The notes below the pieces were generated by a model. It saw nothing but the letters and a program-made list of their open reading frames with translations, was not told where the DNA came from and did not search any database. 64,000 bases of DNA from Tolypothrix sp. FACHB-123 (GTDB lineage Bacteria > Cyanobacteriota > Cyanobacteriia > Cyanobacteriales > Nostocaceae). Where the stretch lies: positions 1-64,000 of the forward strand of contig NZ_JACJRE010000038.1 of assembly GCF_014697075.1 (NCBI RefSeq), given 5' to 3'. The first letter of the stretch is position 1; every line of letters begins with the position of its first letter. Positions 51,991 to 61,591 of this stretch are shown in pieces. The position numbers and the translations under genes are program-made.

Positions 51991-52788
51991 ATGGGACAAA
52001 TAATTACACAGGTGGATGCTTTTACCAATAAGCCATTTGCAGGAAATCCGGCTGCTGTATGTGTGTTACCGACTCCCGAAAGCGATCGCTGGATGCAAAA
52101 TGTGGCGCTGGAAATGAATTTATCGGAGACGGCTTTTCTTGTCAAACAGGATGATGGCTTTAATTTGCGCTGGTTTACACCAACTGTAGAAGTACCCCTT
52201 TGTGGTCATGCGACTTTAGCTAGCGCTCATGTACTCTGGTCAGAAGGACATTTATCACCGGATGAAGTTGCCCGTTTTTATACGAAAAGTGGTGTATTAA
52301 TTGCTGTAAAGCAGGGTGAATGGATTGAGTTAGATTTTCCTGTAAATCATTCACAACCTATTGCTGTACCAGAAGAACTGAGTCAAGCTTTGGGTGTAAC
52401 GTGTAAATCTGTGGTGCAGAATTCCCTTGGCTATTTGGTAGAGTTAGAATCTGAGGATTTGGTGCGACAATTACAGCCGAACTTTCAACAATTGAAAAGC
52501 TTACCTGTGGCTGATGTTATTGTTACTAGCATTACGCAAGCTGATTCCGAGTATGATTTTGTGTCTCGCTTTTTTGCGCCGGGATTAGGTATAAATGAAG
52601 ACCCTGTGACTGGTGCTGCACATTGCTGTCTCGCTGCTTATTGGCGCGATCGCTTAGGTAAGGATGAGTTTTTAGCTTATCAAGCATCCAGTCGTGGGGG
52701 AGTTGTCAAGGTGCGTTATCCCGGAGGCGATCGCGTTTATTTAGCTGGGCAAGCAGTTACGGTTATGCGCGGCGAATTGTACAATTAA
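51991..52788 (+). CDS. PhzF family isomerase-like protein
   Basis: 265 residues, full length. It starts MGQIITQVDAFTNKPFAGNP and shows the active-site region VALEMNLSETAFLV (Glu near 46), CGHATLASAHVLW, and FFAPGLGINEDPVTGAAHC in the second half, all PhzF hallmarks. Family members are cofactor-free isomerases or epimerases; the substrate is unknown. No phenazine genes are nearby. Start chosen at the ATG at 51991. Confidence 0.9.
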   Translation: MGQIITQVDAFTNKPFAGNPAAVCVLPTPESDRWMQNVALEMNLSETAFLVKQDDGFNLRWFTPTVEVPLCGHATLASAHVLWSEGHLSPDEVARFYTKSGVLIAVKQGEWIELDFPVNHSQPIAVPEELSQALGVTCKSVVQNSLGYLVELESEDLVRQLQPNFQQLKSLPVADVIVTSITQADSEYDFVSRFFAPGLGINEDPVTGAAHCCLAAYWRDRLGKDEFLAYQASSRGGVVKVRYPGGDRVYLAGQAVTVMRGELYN

Positions 52789-53047
52789 CTTCTCAAGACA
52801 TGACAAATTGTAGAATCTTAGTACAGCATTTCATTAATTTATAGCGAATTGACGTGGGAAATACTCAGCGAAACTTTGCGCTAACCTCTGCGTTCCTTTG
52901 CGTTAAAAAAATTATGAACTTATGCAAAGCAGTATTTAGTTCATAAATAATTACAATAGACCTCTTGCATAATTGGTCAATATTAGTGTTTATCAGTAAT
53001 AACAAATTGCTGTTATTGAGACTGACTGACTAATTTATATTGAGGCT

Positions 53048-53908
53048 ATGAAATTATTTTATGCCCATGAAAATGGTGAACTTTGGCAAGGAGACGCGAT
53101 AGAGTGGCTGTGTAGCTTAGAGACAGAATCAGTAGATTTAGTAATTGCTGACCCTCCATATAATATTAAAAAAGCCGAGTGGGATACCTTTGAATCGCAG
53201 GAAGCTTATGTAAAATGGTCTGTGATTTGGATTGAGCAAGTTTCGCGAATTCTTAAGCCTACGGGTAGCTTTTATATTTGTGGTTTCTCGGAAATATTAG
53301 CCGATATTAAATTACCTGCATCTCGTTTTTTTAAAGGATGTCGCTGGCTGATTTGGCATTACAAAAATAAAGCTAATTTAGCAAATGATTGGGGACGTTC
53401 CCATGAAAGTATTCTGCATTTTCGCAAATCAAAATATTTCTATATGAATATCGAAAATATTAGAATATTATATGGTGAACACACTTTAAAATATCCCTTG
53501 CATCCCCAAGCTAGTACTAGTCAGTATGGCAATAATGGGAAGAATAATGAGAAAATATGGAACCCGAACTTAAAAGGTGCTAAACCCAGAGATGTGATCG
53601 AAATTCCGACGACTTGTAATGGAATGCATGAAAAAACTAAACATCCTACCCAAAAGCCAGAAGAATTGATTAGAAAATTTATTCTAGCGTCATCGCAACG
53701 CCAAGATATTGTAATCGACCCATTTTTAGGTTCGGGTACTACAGCAGTAACGGCTGAACAATTAGGTAGAAGATGGTTAGGGTGTGAGATTAATTCTGAG
53801 TATCTAGAGTTTGCTGTGGACAGAATAAAAAATGCCCAACAGATGAGTGATGAAGAATGGTTTTTATATGATAGAAAAAATGAAGAGCGTAGGAAGAAGA
53901 TTAGATAA
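53048..53908 (+). CDS. Orphan DNA methyltransferase (beta-type)
   Basis: 286 residues. Catalytic motif IV DPPYNIKKAEWDTF (about 35-48) comes first and the SAM-binding motif I FLGSGTTAVTAEQLGRRW (about 225-242) last, the beta-class order of N6-adenine or N4-cytosine methyltransferases. No restriction endonuclease lies nearby, so it is probably one of the solitary regulatory methylases of cyanobacteria. The DPPY motif favours N6-adenine, but the beta class also includes N4-cytosine enzymes. The target is not determinable from sequence alone. Confidence 0.85.
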   Translation: MKLFYAHENGELWQGDAIEWLCSLETESVDLVIADPPYNIKKAEWDTFESQEAYVKWSVIWIEQVSRILKPTGSFYICGFSEILADIKLPASRFFKGCRWLIWHYKNKANLANDWGRSHESILHFRKSKYFYMNIENIRILYGEHTLKYPLHPQASTSQYGNNGKNNEKIWNPNLKGAKPRDVIEIPTTCNGMHEKTKHPTQKPEELIRKFILASSQRQDIVIDPFLGSGTTAVTAEQLGRRWLGCEINSEYLEFAVDRIKNAQQMSDEEWFLYDRKNEERRKKIR

Positions 53909-54220
53909 TAGGAATATGGGTAATGAATATCCGCGCTATAGAGGGTTTAGCACTGCTAAACCCCTACAATAGATGTATTATGGATATGTATTTATATTTA
54001 ATAATTAAGTTTATAAAATCGCTTAAATCTTAACTCAAGATTAAGAAATTATAGCTGTTATAAAACATAATTTTCATACCTTTTAACTTACCTTCTACCC
54101 GGTCACTGAGCCTGTCGTTCGACGGAGTCGTTCCCGCAGGGTAGTGCTGCCCTCTGCCTTCATAAACTAAAATAATTCTGCGGCACAATAGTTACAGCAG
54201 CCCTTATTTAATTAAAAGAA
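53909..54220. other. 312-bp spacer
   Basis: It includes a GTTCGACGGAGTCGTTCCCG-like repeat stretch (54108-54150) of the type scattered in cyanobacterial spacers. No gene. Confidence 0.4.
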
Positions 54221-54658
54221 ATGCCTTCTAAACAAACCGCTAGTAGCAACACCATTAAGGGGTGTGACTGGCCAATTGAACAATTACCGGGATTGAGTCT
54301 AGAAGAACAATCTCAATTGCAAAGCTGGGGAATTACCACCACAGGATTATTAGTCAAGCAAGGGAAAACCCCAGAAGCAAGGTTGGTTCTAGCTAATAAA
54401 TTACAAGTTCACCTGCAATATATAAATAAATGGGTAGCCTTGGCTGATTTGGCAAGAATTCCCACGGTGGGAACGCAATATTGTGGTTTATTGTTACATG
54501 CGGGTATTGGTTCTGTAGCCCAATTAGCACAGGTTCCCACACACCGATTACACCAACAAATTCTCCGCTTACAAGTAGCCACAATGCAACGGCGAGATTT
54601 GTGTCCAGCAATCGAGTTGGTACAGCAGTGGAGTTACCAAGCGCGACAAATTAGTTAA
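54221..54658 (+). CDS. DUF4332 (helix-hairpin-helix-like) protein
   Basis: 145 residues. Two consecutive helix-hairpin-helix-like modules: EQLPGLSLEEQSQLQSWGIT and LADLARIPTVGTQYCGLLLHAGI, with SVAQLAQVPTHRLHQQILRL. This matches DUF4332, proposed to bind nucleic acid. It converges on the TetR gene, with 12 bp between the stops. Function unknown. Confidence 0.78.
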   Translation: MPSKQTASSNTIKGCDWPIEQLPGLSLEEQSQLQSWGITTTGLLVKQGKTPEARLVLANKLQVHLQYINKWVALADLARIPTVGTQYCGLLLHAGIGSVAQLAQVPTHRLHQQILRLQVATMQRRDLCPAIELVQQWSYQARQIS

Positions 54659-54670
54659 AAGTCTAGTTGT

Positions 54671-55285
54671 TTATTCTTTGGCTAGTACGCCATTGAGAAA
54701 AATATCAGCTAGTCCTTCCGCCATTTGCTGAATTTCTTGGGGAGAGGCGTTTGGTTCCATGAGGGTATTGTTGGAAAAGCCGGCGATTGCAAACATTCCC
54801 AAGAATACCTTAGCCACTAGTTTGGCATCGGTTTGGCGATAAATACCTTTATCCATCGCCGTTTGAAAGAAAGCCTCAGCCACATCTGTCATTTTTCCAA
54901 TCACATCCGATTGAATGCGATCGCGTAAATCTGGATGAAACTGCACCTCCATAAAACAAACTTTCATCAAATCGACATTTTTATGTAAATTCCACATCCG
55001 ACGGCGCATTACCTGGGCTACAGCTTTATAACTGCCCATTTCGCTCAATTCTGTCAGCAAATCTGTCAGAATATCTATCCAGCCACTAGTCGCCACCTCT
55101 ACCAAAATTGCCTTTTTATTGGGAAAATGACGAAACAAAGTACCCTCGGCTACACCAGCGGCCTGTGCTAAGTCGCGGGTAGTAGTACCATCAAAACCTT
55201 GGGAGGCAAACAATTTTTGTGCCGCTTGTAAAATGCGGGTACGTGTCTGTGCCTCTGAGGGGGGAGAAGAATTAAAAACTCGCAT
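54671..55285 (-). CDS. TetR family transcriptional regulator
   Basis: 204 residues. N-terminal HTH (about 13-60): RTRILQAAQKLFASQGFDG, TTTRDLAQAAGVAEGTLF, RHFPNKKAILVEV. The C-terminal ligand-binding domain is helical and specific to the subfamily. TetR proteins usually repress a nearby gene. The divergent M16 peptidase pair lies 345 bp upstream and is a natural candidate target, though a distant target cannot be excluded. Confidence 0.9.
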   Translation of the reverse strand: MRVFNSSPPSEAQTRTRILQAAQKLFASQGFDGTTTRDLAQAAGVAEGTLFRHFPNKKAILVEVATSGWIDILTDLLTELSEMGSYKAVAQVMRRRMWNLHKNVDLMKVCFMEVQFHPDLRDRIQSDVIGKMTDVAEAFFQTAMDKGIYRQTDAKLVAKVFLGMFAIAGFSNNTLMEPNASPQEIQQMAEGLADIFLNGVLAKE

Positions 55286-55629
55286 AGTAGTTATTGGGAG
55301 ATCTCCGGAACACGACTTGTAGCATTATTGTCTAACAGCTAATACGAAAAGCACAGAAAGCTTAATACAAGATTAACGCTCTGTTTGTGTCTTAGCCTGC
55401 CTCTGTGGTATTAAACAATTCGTAGTTGTAATTCATAATTCGTAATTATGTTTTGTGACAAAGATTTAACAATAAATCAAGCTGAAGCTTTTCCTTTATC
55501 TGGCTTCTACCACAGAAACATAAACACAAAACAAGTCGTTTATATAAATGAGCTATCAATCTCTATTGAATTACGAATTACGAATTACTAATTACGAATT
55601 ATGATGAAACTTTACTTTATTCACCGCTT
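55286..55629. other. 344-bp divergent region with AATTACG repeats
   Basis: Located between TetR and the M16 peptidase pair. CGAATTA/GAATTAC units at 55565-55605, and a partly complementary stretch TAATTCATAATTCGTAATTA at about 55428-55447, can form an inverted repeat. It may hold a TetR operator. No gene. Confidence 0.5.
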
Positions 55630-55686
55630 ATGAATCAGCCCAATTGCGGGAGAGCAATTTTATATTCTTCCCAGAGAGTGTCCGTG

Positions 55687-57252
55687 ATGCTTTACCGGAT
55701 GTTTGTAACTTTGTTAGCCCTGACAGTACTTTGGTGTGGTTTACTCCCAGAAGTTGCTCTAGCTCAGACTACAGCACCCCCGGCTCAAAGAGTAGAACCA
55801 CCTAGCAAAACACCAACTTCGATTCAACCTTATCTAGACCGAACGATCAAGGATTTAACAGAGTTTCGCCTGGATAATGGTTTAAAGTTCATTGTTTTAG
55901 AACGCCATCAAGCACCAGTGGTTTCTTTTGTGACATACGCTGATGTTGGTGGTGTAGATGAGCCAGATGGACAAACTGGTGTAGCTCACTTTCTGGAACA
56001 TTTAGCTTTTAAAGGTACAACCAGGATTGGTACTAAAGACTACAAAGCAGAAAAACCATTACTGGATCGCTTAGAGCAATTGGATGCACAAATTAGAACT
56101 GCAAAAGCCAACGGCAAAAAAGATGAAGTTGAGCGGTTAGAAGCTGAATTTAAACAAGTAGAAGCGCAAGCAGCCAAGCTGGTTAAACAAAATGAAATGG
56201 GGCAAATTGTCGAACAAGCAGGAGGTGTGGGTTTAAATGCAACTACTTCTACAGAAGCGACTCGTTATTTTTATAGCTTCCCAGCCAATAAATTAGAACT
56301 TTGGATGTCATTAGAATCAGAACGATTTCTTGAACCCGTACTCAGTCGCGAGTTTTATAAAGAAAAACAGGTGATTTTAGAAGAACGGCGGATGCGGGTA
56401 GAAAATTCACCCATTGGTTTAACGATCGAAAAGTTTATCGATGCAGCCTATAAAGTCCATCCTTACAGACGACCGGTGATAGGTTATGACCAAGATATTC
56501 GCAACCTCACACCCAAAAATGTGCAAGATTTCTTTAACAATTACTATGTACCTAGCAATTTAGCGATCGCAATTGTTGGTGATGTTAATCCCAATGAAGT
56601 TAAAAGACTAGCACAAATCTACTTTGGGCGCTTTGAGTCTAAATCAAAAGCTGTTCAGGAACTTCCCACAGAACCGCCACAAACACAAACACGAGAAGTG
56701 ACTGTAGAGTTACCTTCCCAACCTTGGTATTTAGAAGGTTATCATCGCCCAGCCCTCACCCATCCTGATAATGCCGTCTATGAAATCATTGGTGATTTAC
56801 TAAGTAATGGGCGCACTTCACGGTTGTATAAATCTTTGGTAGAAAAGCAGCGTTTAGCGCTGAGTGCCCAAGGTTTTAGTGGGTTTCCAGGTGATAAATA
56901 TCCAAATATGATGTTATTTTATGCGCTGACAGCCCCCGGCCATACAGTTGATGAAGTGGCTGCGGCTTTGCGCACAGAAATTGACAAATTGAAAACTGAA
57001 CCTGTCACCGATGCAGAATTGCAGCGAGTTAAAACCCAAGCCAGGGCGCAATTGTTACGTAGCCTCGATTCTAATATGGGGATGGCGCAGCAGTTATTGG
57101 AATATGAAGTGAAAACTGGCTCTTGGCGGAATTTGTTTAAGCAATTGGATGAAATTGCAGCGGTGACGGCGGCTGATGTTCAACGAGTGGCGAAAGCATC
57201 GTTTACAGCCGAAAATCGCACAATTGGTAAGTTGTTGTCGAAACAGGGATGA
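55687..57252 (+). CDS. M16B zinc peptidase, active subunit
   Basis: 521 residues from the ATG at 55687 (MLYRMFVTLLALTVLWCGLLP), which gives a clean signal peptide; the ATG at 55630 adds 19 residues. The zinc motif HFLEH (HXXEH) is near residue 100 of the mature-numbered chain, with a helical insert (DRLEQLDAQIRTAKANGKKD, about 60 residues) before the third ligand (TSTEATRYFYSFP). Exported metalloprotease, probably periplasmic, acting with the partner gene that starts 28 bp after its stop. Confidence 0.88.
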   Translation: MLYRMFVTLLALTVLWCGLLPEVALAQTTAPPAQRVEPPSKTPTSIQPYLDRTIKDLTEFRLDNGLKFIVLERHQAPVVSFVTYADVGGVDEPDGQTGVAHFLEHLAFKGTTRIGTKDYKAEKPLLDRLEQLDAQIRTAKANGKKDEVERLEAEFKQVEAQAAKLVKQNEMGQIVEQAGGVGLNATTSTEATRYFYSFPANKLELWMSLESERFLEPVLSREFYKEKQVILEERRMRVENSPIGLTIEKFIDAAYKVHPYRRPVIGYDQDIRNLTPKNVQDFFNNYYVPSNLAIAIVGDVNPNEVKRLAQIYFGRFESKSKAVQELPTEPPQTQTREVTVELPSQPWYLEGYHRPALTHPDNAVYEIIGDLLSNGRTSRLYKSLVEKQRLALSAQGFSGFPGDKYPNMMLFYALTAPGHTVDEVAAALRTEIDKLKTEPVTDAELQRVKTQARAQLLRSLDSNMGMAQQLLEYEVKTGSWRNLFKQLDEIAAVTAADVQRVAKASFTAENRTIGKLLSKQG

Positions 57253-57280
57253 CACACCGCAGAGAACGCAAAGAAAACAG

Positions 57281-58807
57281 ATGAAAAAAGATATGCACAG
57301 GTATCAGGTGAAGGGTAAAAAACAAGTGGCGTGGAAAATTCAAAATGGCAAGCGGCTGATTTATGCTGTGGTTGTAGCCTTTGCCTTTGTACTTTTGACT
57401 TTTAACTTTTCTTCTGCGGCGACAGCAGCCAAGCATTACACAGAATTACAGCTACCACCATTACCAGAGATTAAGTTACCCAAATATGAGCGCTTTGTGC
57501 TGCAAAATGGCTTGGTTGTTTACTTAATGGAGGATCGTGAATTACCGTTAGTCAGCGGTACAGCTTTAATACGTACAGGTAGCCGTTGGGAACCAGCTGC
57601 AAAAGTTGGCTTGGCTGGGTTGACAGGTACAGTTATGCGAACTGGCGGTACTAAAAAGCATTCGCCGGATGAACTCAATGAAATGTTAGAACAGCGTGCG
57701 GCATCTGTAGAGACTAGCATTAGTGAAGCTGCGGGTAGCGCCAGCTTTGAAGCACTAAGTGAAGATGTGGAAACGGTGTTTGGGTTATTTGCCGAAGTGC
57801 TGCGAGAGCCAGTTTTTGCACAGGAAAAGCTCGATTTAGCCAAAACACAAGCTAAAGGTGGGATTGCGCGGCGTAATGACGATCCTGACACAATTGCCAG
57901 TAGAGAATTTCGCAAATTAATTTATGGCAAAGATAGTCCTTACGCGCGAACGGTAGAATATGCAACCCTAGAGCAGATTAACCGTAATGATTTGCTACAG
58001 TTCTACCAGCGATATTTTCACCCCAATAATATGATTTTGGGAGTTGTTGGGGATTTTGATGCCAAAAAAATGCGATCGCTCATTCAAGCTAAATTAGGTA
58101 ATTGGCGACGCAATCCTCAAATCTCTAAGCCGCAGTTACCACAAGTACAAGCAGCCAATAAAGGTGGTGTATTTGCTGTCAATCAGCCACAGTTAACTCA
58201 AAGTAGTGTGTTGATTGGGCATTTAGGCGGCAAATTCAACAGTCCCGACTATGCTGCATTAGATGTGTTGAATGAAGTGTTAAACGGATTTGGCGGACGC
58301 TTATTTAATGAAGTGCGATCGCGTCAAGGTTTAGCTTACTCTGTTTATGGTTACTGGAGTCCCCGCTTCGATTATCCAGGAATGTTTATAGCTGGTGGGC
58401 AAACCCGTTCTGATGCTACGGTGCAATTTGTTAAATCCTTACAAGCTGAAATTAAACGCACCCAAACTCAAGCAATCACAGCCCAAGAATTAGCTTTTGC
58501 AAAAAACTCTACCCTTAACTCTTTCGTCTTCAATTTTCAAGATCCTGCACAAACCCTATCGCGGCTAATGCGATACGAATATTACGGCTACCCATCTGAC
58601 TTTTTGTTTCGCTATCAAAAAGCAGTAGCGGCCACAACAGCCGCCGATGTACAAAGAGTAGCAAAACAATATCTCAAACCAGAAAATCTGGTAACTTTGG
58701 TAGTCGGAAATCAAACCGCTATTCAACCACCTTTAACTCAACTAGCTGCACAAGTCACACCTATAGATGTGACAATTCCCCCCGCACAACCACAAGCTAA
58801 AAATTAA
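57281..58807 (+). CDS. M16B peptidase-like partner lacking HXXEH
   Basis: 508 residues from the ATG at 57281 (MKKDMHRYQVKGKKQVAW); ATG at 57293 is possible. A hydrophobic segment (about 27-45) precedes the M16 fold. The zinc motif is lost (AKVGLAGLTGTVMRTGG instead of HXXEH), so it is the non-catalytic subunit of a heterodimeric M16B pair with the gene just upstream. Family knowledge: such pairs form a clamshell where the inactive subunit is required. A GGGCATT repeat starts at the base after the stop. Confidence 0.87.
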   Translation: MKKDMHRYQVKGKKQVAWKIQNGKRLIYAVVVAFAFVLLTFNFSSAATAAKHYTELQLPPLPEIKLPKYERFVLQNGLVVYLMEDRELPLVSGTALIRTGSRWEPAAKVGLAGLTGTVMRTGGTKKHSPDELNEMLEQRAASVETSISEAAGSASFEALSEDVETVFGLFAEVLREPVFAQEKLDLAKTQAKGGIARRNDDPDTIASREFRKLIYGKDSPYARTVEYATLEQINRNDLLQFYQRYFHPNNMILGVVGDFDAKKMRSLIQAKLGNWRRNPQISKPQLPQVQAANKGGVFAVNQPQLTQSSVLIGHLGGKFNSPDYAALDVLNEVLNGFGGRLFNEVRSRQGLAYSVYGYWSPRFDYPGMFIAGGQTRSDATVQFVKSLQAEIKRTQTQAITAQELAFAKNSTLNSFVFNFQDPAQTLSRLMRYEYYGYPSDFLFRYQKAVAATTAADVQRVAKQYLKPENLVTLVVGNQTAIQPPLTQLAAQVTPIDVTIPPAQPQAKN

Positions 58808-58841
58808 GCATTGGGCATTGGGCATTGGGCATTGGGCATTG
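58808..58841. repeat. GGGCATT heptamer repeat
   Basis: About four units of GCATTGG/GGGCATT begin directly after the stop of the M16 partner gene (stop 58805-58807). Confidence 0.85.
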
Positions 58842-58891
58842 GTTCTCTTCCCTCTCCTTCTGCCTTTTGCTTTGCCCAGAATACAAATCAA

Positions 58892-59626
58892 TTATTCAGA
58901 ATTCAGCATATATTCAAGTTCTTTATTTAACCAATTAGTAAACATATTATCGAGAATTTCTTGATAGCGTTCTGGTGTTAATGTTGCCGGGATAAATTCT
59001 TCAACTAAAAAAAGATGATAGCCTTGCTCACTTTTGAAAGGGCCGATCAATTCGTCATTAGATGCACTAAATAAAGCTGCTGCAATATCTGGTTCAAGGG
59101 CAAAGCGACTAATATTACCTTCATAGCCACATTGTTTGCGCCGCTGAATATCTATATCATAAATGTGCGCAGCATCATAAAAACTAATTTCTTCTTCTTC
59201 AATTTGATAGTGAATCTCTTGAGCCAGTTTTTCTGATTCTACAATGATTTGATAAAGGCTCACTTGCTCAAACTCTAGGTGATTTTCAATAAAAAATAAC
59301 TCTACATCTTTAGCAAATAACGATTCAGCTAACTTTTTTGATAATAAGCGATCGCGAATCCCTATTTCCCAATCATCAGCAGTAACTAATTGATCGGCTA
59401 ACCATGCTAACGTATCTGAAGCTTTTTCCAAATGCTTCTCGCGTCGCTGGCGATTAGCTTCAGCCTCAATTTCTTCTGCTGTAACATTTATTCCCTTTTC
59501 TTGAGCTTTATAATTTATCAATCTTTTAAACAAAACATTCTGATAAACAGCTTTAAAGTTCATTTCACTTTTGAGGAAGTTCACAATTTCCTCTGCTTCA
59601 ACTACTAACTTAGAGAGGTTTATCAT
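58892..59626 (-). CDS. Parvulin-type peptidyl-prolyl isomerase, second copy
   Basis: 244 residues, paralogous to the isomerase at 14683-15441. It opens MINLSKLVVEAEEIVNFLK, has a helical first half and a parvulin domain in the second half: EISFYDAAHIYDIDIQRRKQ, GYEGNISRFALEPDIAAAL and IGPFKSEQGYHLFLVEEFI. No signal peptide. Unlike the first copy it has no exporter gene beside it. It may serve the same HetC-like system or a separate one. Confidence 0.8.
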   Translation of the reverse strand: MINLSKLVVEAEEIVNFLKSEMNFKAVYQNVLFKRLINYKAQEKGINVTAEEIEAEANRQRREKHLEKASDTLAWLADQLVTADDWEIGIRDRLLSKKLAESLFAKDVELFFIENHLEFEQVSLYQIIVESEKLAQEIHYQIEEEEISFYDAAHIYDIDIQRRKQCGYEGNISRFALEPDIAAALFSASNDELIGPFKSEQGYHLFLVEEFIPATLTPERYQEILDNMFTNWLNKELEYMLNSE

Positions 59627-61156
59627 GAGAATTTATATTTGGTAATCAACTAATAAACTTTTCACAAATTGATGATTAAATATCTCCAAGTTGTGAAATT
59701 AGATTTAGATACAAGCGGCTATAGGCAATATAATTTCGGCTGTTTATTTAAATTAACAGGCTTTACCTTACACTTTATGTAAAAGATTTATGCACAAAAG
59801 CTCATCTATATTTAGAAATGGTTTCTATTTATTTTTTGCTTGTGTTACAGGCTAATTATTCAGAAATCATTATGGCTAATTCTAGCGCTTGCTCATTAAC
59901 TACCGCTTTTCATGAGTTAAGCTCGCACTATCATTATAAAAATTTACATATAATTATCTATGTATCTATCTTAAGTCGTAAAAATAATAAATTAACCTGG
60001 ATTTAACTAATAATTAACCTGATGTTAAACAACTCTATTCAATCAATAAAAAACTGGAAGCTATTCAAGTTAATAGCTTCCAGTATTCATGATATAAATT
60101 GCTAATTTTTAAACAGCCATAATCCTGTTTGGGAAAAAGAGGATTACGAACCTTACTGCTATAAGCCTAAGAGCTATAAGTTTCACCAACATTGATTGCA
60201 ATTTAACTGCCACTTTTTCAATTTCCACTCCTGCTAAAGTACTAAATATGAGCTTTTTGGGTTAAAGCCATACTCAAATACAGTCAAGGAAGTTTTATCA
60301 GTATCACTCCCACCATCTCTAAACTAGGTGGAAGAAATTCAAAGTTTGGACTGGGAGAATCCACAACTTCTACTTTTTATAGCTCAAGCTTCCTGGGAAA
60401 AAGAACCACCACTAGTAACAGTTAACGCTTTGTCTTGATGTTGGAGTTATTTACTCTCTCAGACATTGAATCTCTTTCATGAATAGAACTAATCATTGAT
60501 TTTGTTCTTAGACATGAAATTGGCTGGTCAATTAGCTATGTTTCAGTTGGCATTTCTAAATTTATAGAATTTTATCGCCTAATTAGTGCCAAGTTGGCAG
60601 ATTTCATCATAAAAAATTTTGTTTTTTTAAGAAACTTAACTTATAGATAAATTTGGAAAATACTTGCTTGCTATTTCTTGGCTTTTTGTTGCATTTTATA
60701 TGTTTTATCAACAAAATATACGGTTTAAATATTATCTTTGATAAGTTATAATGGTGAAGCACAGTATCACCGAAATTAAACATCAATATTTAAAGTTAGC
60801 AAAAAGCAGTCCCCCTGATTTAGGGGGAAGCTAAAGTTCAATATTTTGAGAGTGGAAATCACAAAGCAAATCTGTCCGCTAGATTTTTACAAGCCTTGTA
60901 TTTAAGGCTAAACATAATTGTCAACTTGCCATGCTACAGCTTCTAAATTTGCATGGTAAATAGGCAGCTACTTAATGAACTGCGAATATCCAGCTATTTA
61001 ATTCAGAAATCGATTCATTAAAATCGCAGAACTTGAAAGCAGAATCTAGTACAGCATGGTGTCAATAAACTACCCATTGGAAATTTTCTAAACCCAAACA
61101 AACTTCGCAAAGCAGTACTAGAGAACTTTCTAGATAGAATTCCGATTTGATTGCTA
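59627..61156. other. 1.5-kb gene-poor region with minus-strand terminator
   Basis: No confident gene. A perfect 13-bp stem (60053-60084) ends in a T-run on the minus strand. To its right, on the minus strand, short frames ending LTVTSGGSFSQEA* (stop at about 60387) and GGSDTDKTSLTVFEYGFNP are visible around 60240-60420, but frameshifts break them. TCCCCCT/AGGGGGA near 60810-60828 is a small palindrome. Confidence 0.45.
60053..60084 (-). terminator. Minus-strand intrinsic terminator without an annotated gene
   Basis: AATAGCTTCCAGT right arm and ACTGGAAGCTATT left arm (60053-60065/60072-60084) are exact complements with a 6-nt loop. On the minus strand the stem is followed by TTTTTTATT. It implies a minus-strand transcript ending here. 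Confidence 0.7.
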
Positions 61157-61591
61157 TTATTGAACCTGCTTTGCTAACCACTGCTCCTTAGAATTGCGCA
61201 TTTCTGCTTTTTGTTTGCTAACAACTTCTAGATAAGCCACGTCCTTAATTTTGCTTAAACAGCTAGGAGGCACATTCTTCTCAGACCTTTTATCAGTAGA
61301 TTGTTGATTCAGGTTCATACTGGGGTTTTGCTGCTGCTTTGACCGATTCATGAGAGAGTTTTCTTTGAGTAACCGATTGTAGGTACGGTAAGGAATGTAA
61401 TGTAAGGGATTGTAGCCAGCAAAACGTAGCATTAAAACACATGCCCATGAATACTTGCCTGCAAGAATTGCTTCTACTACTTGGTCAAACTGTTCGGGAG
61501 GAAGAGAGTCCTTTAATTTGCTAATGCTAGGAATATCTTGGTTCATAGTGTTATTTGTCTGGGATAAATTAATCCGATTAATGTTCTGCAA
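61157..61591 (-). CDS. HetP-family protein (heterocyst commitment)
   Basis: 144 residues. The core [40 protein letters not shown] is the signature of HetP and its paralogues. HetP of Anabaena acts downstream of HetR in commitment to heterocyst formation; several paralogues modulate it. The C-terminal half is divergent and polar (Asn/Gln/Lys-rich). Which paralogue this is cannot be told. ATG at 61591 or the second Met at residue 16 could start. In Anabaena hetP adjoins hetC; here the HetC-like gene lies 46 kb away. Confidence 0.85.
   Translation of the reverse strand: MQNINRINLSQTNNTMNQDIPSISKLKDSLPPEQFDQVVEAILAGKYSWACVLMLRFAGYNPLHYIPYRTYNRLLKENSLMNRSKQQQNPSMNLNQQSTDKRSEKNVPPSCLSKIKDVAYLEVVSKQKAEMRNSKEQWLAKQVQ

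Noticed and set aside
53048-53908. Restriction-modification system
   Set aside because: No endonuclease gene on either side; treated as an orphan methylase.
59818-60006. 62-codon plus-strand frame
   Set aside because: AT-rich, no family resemblance and no ribosome-binding site; probably random.
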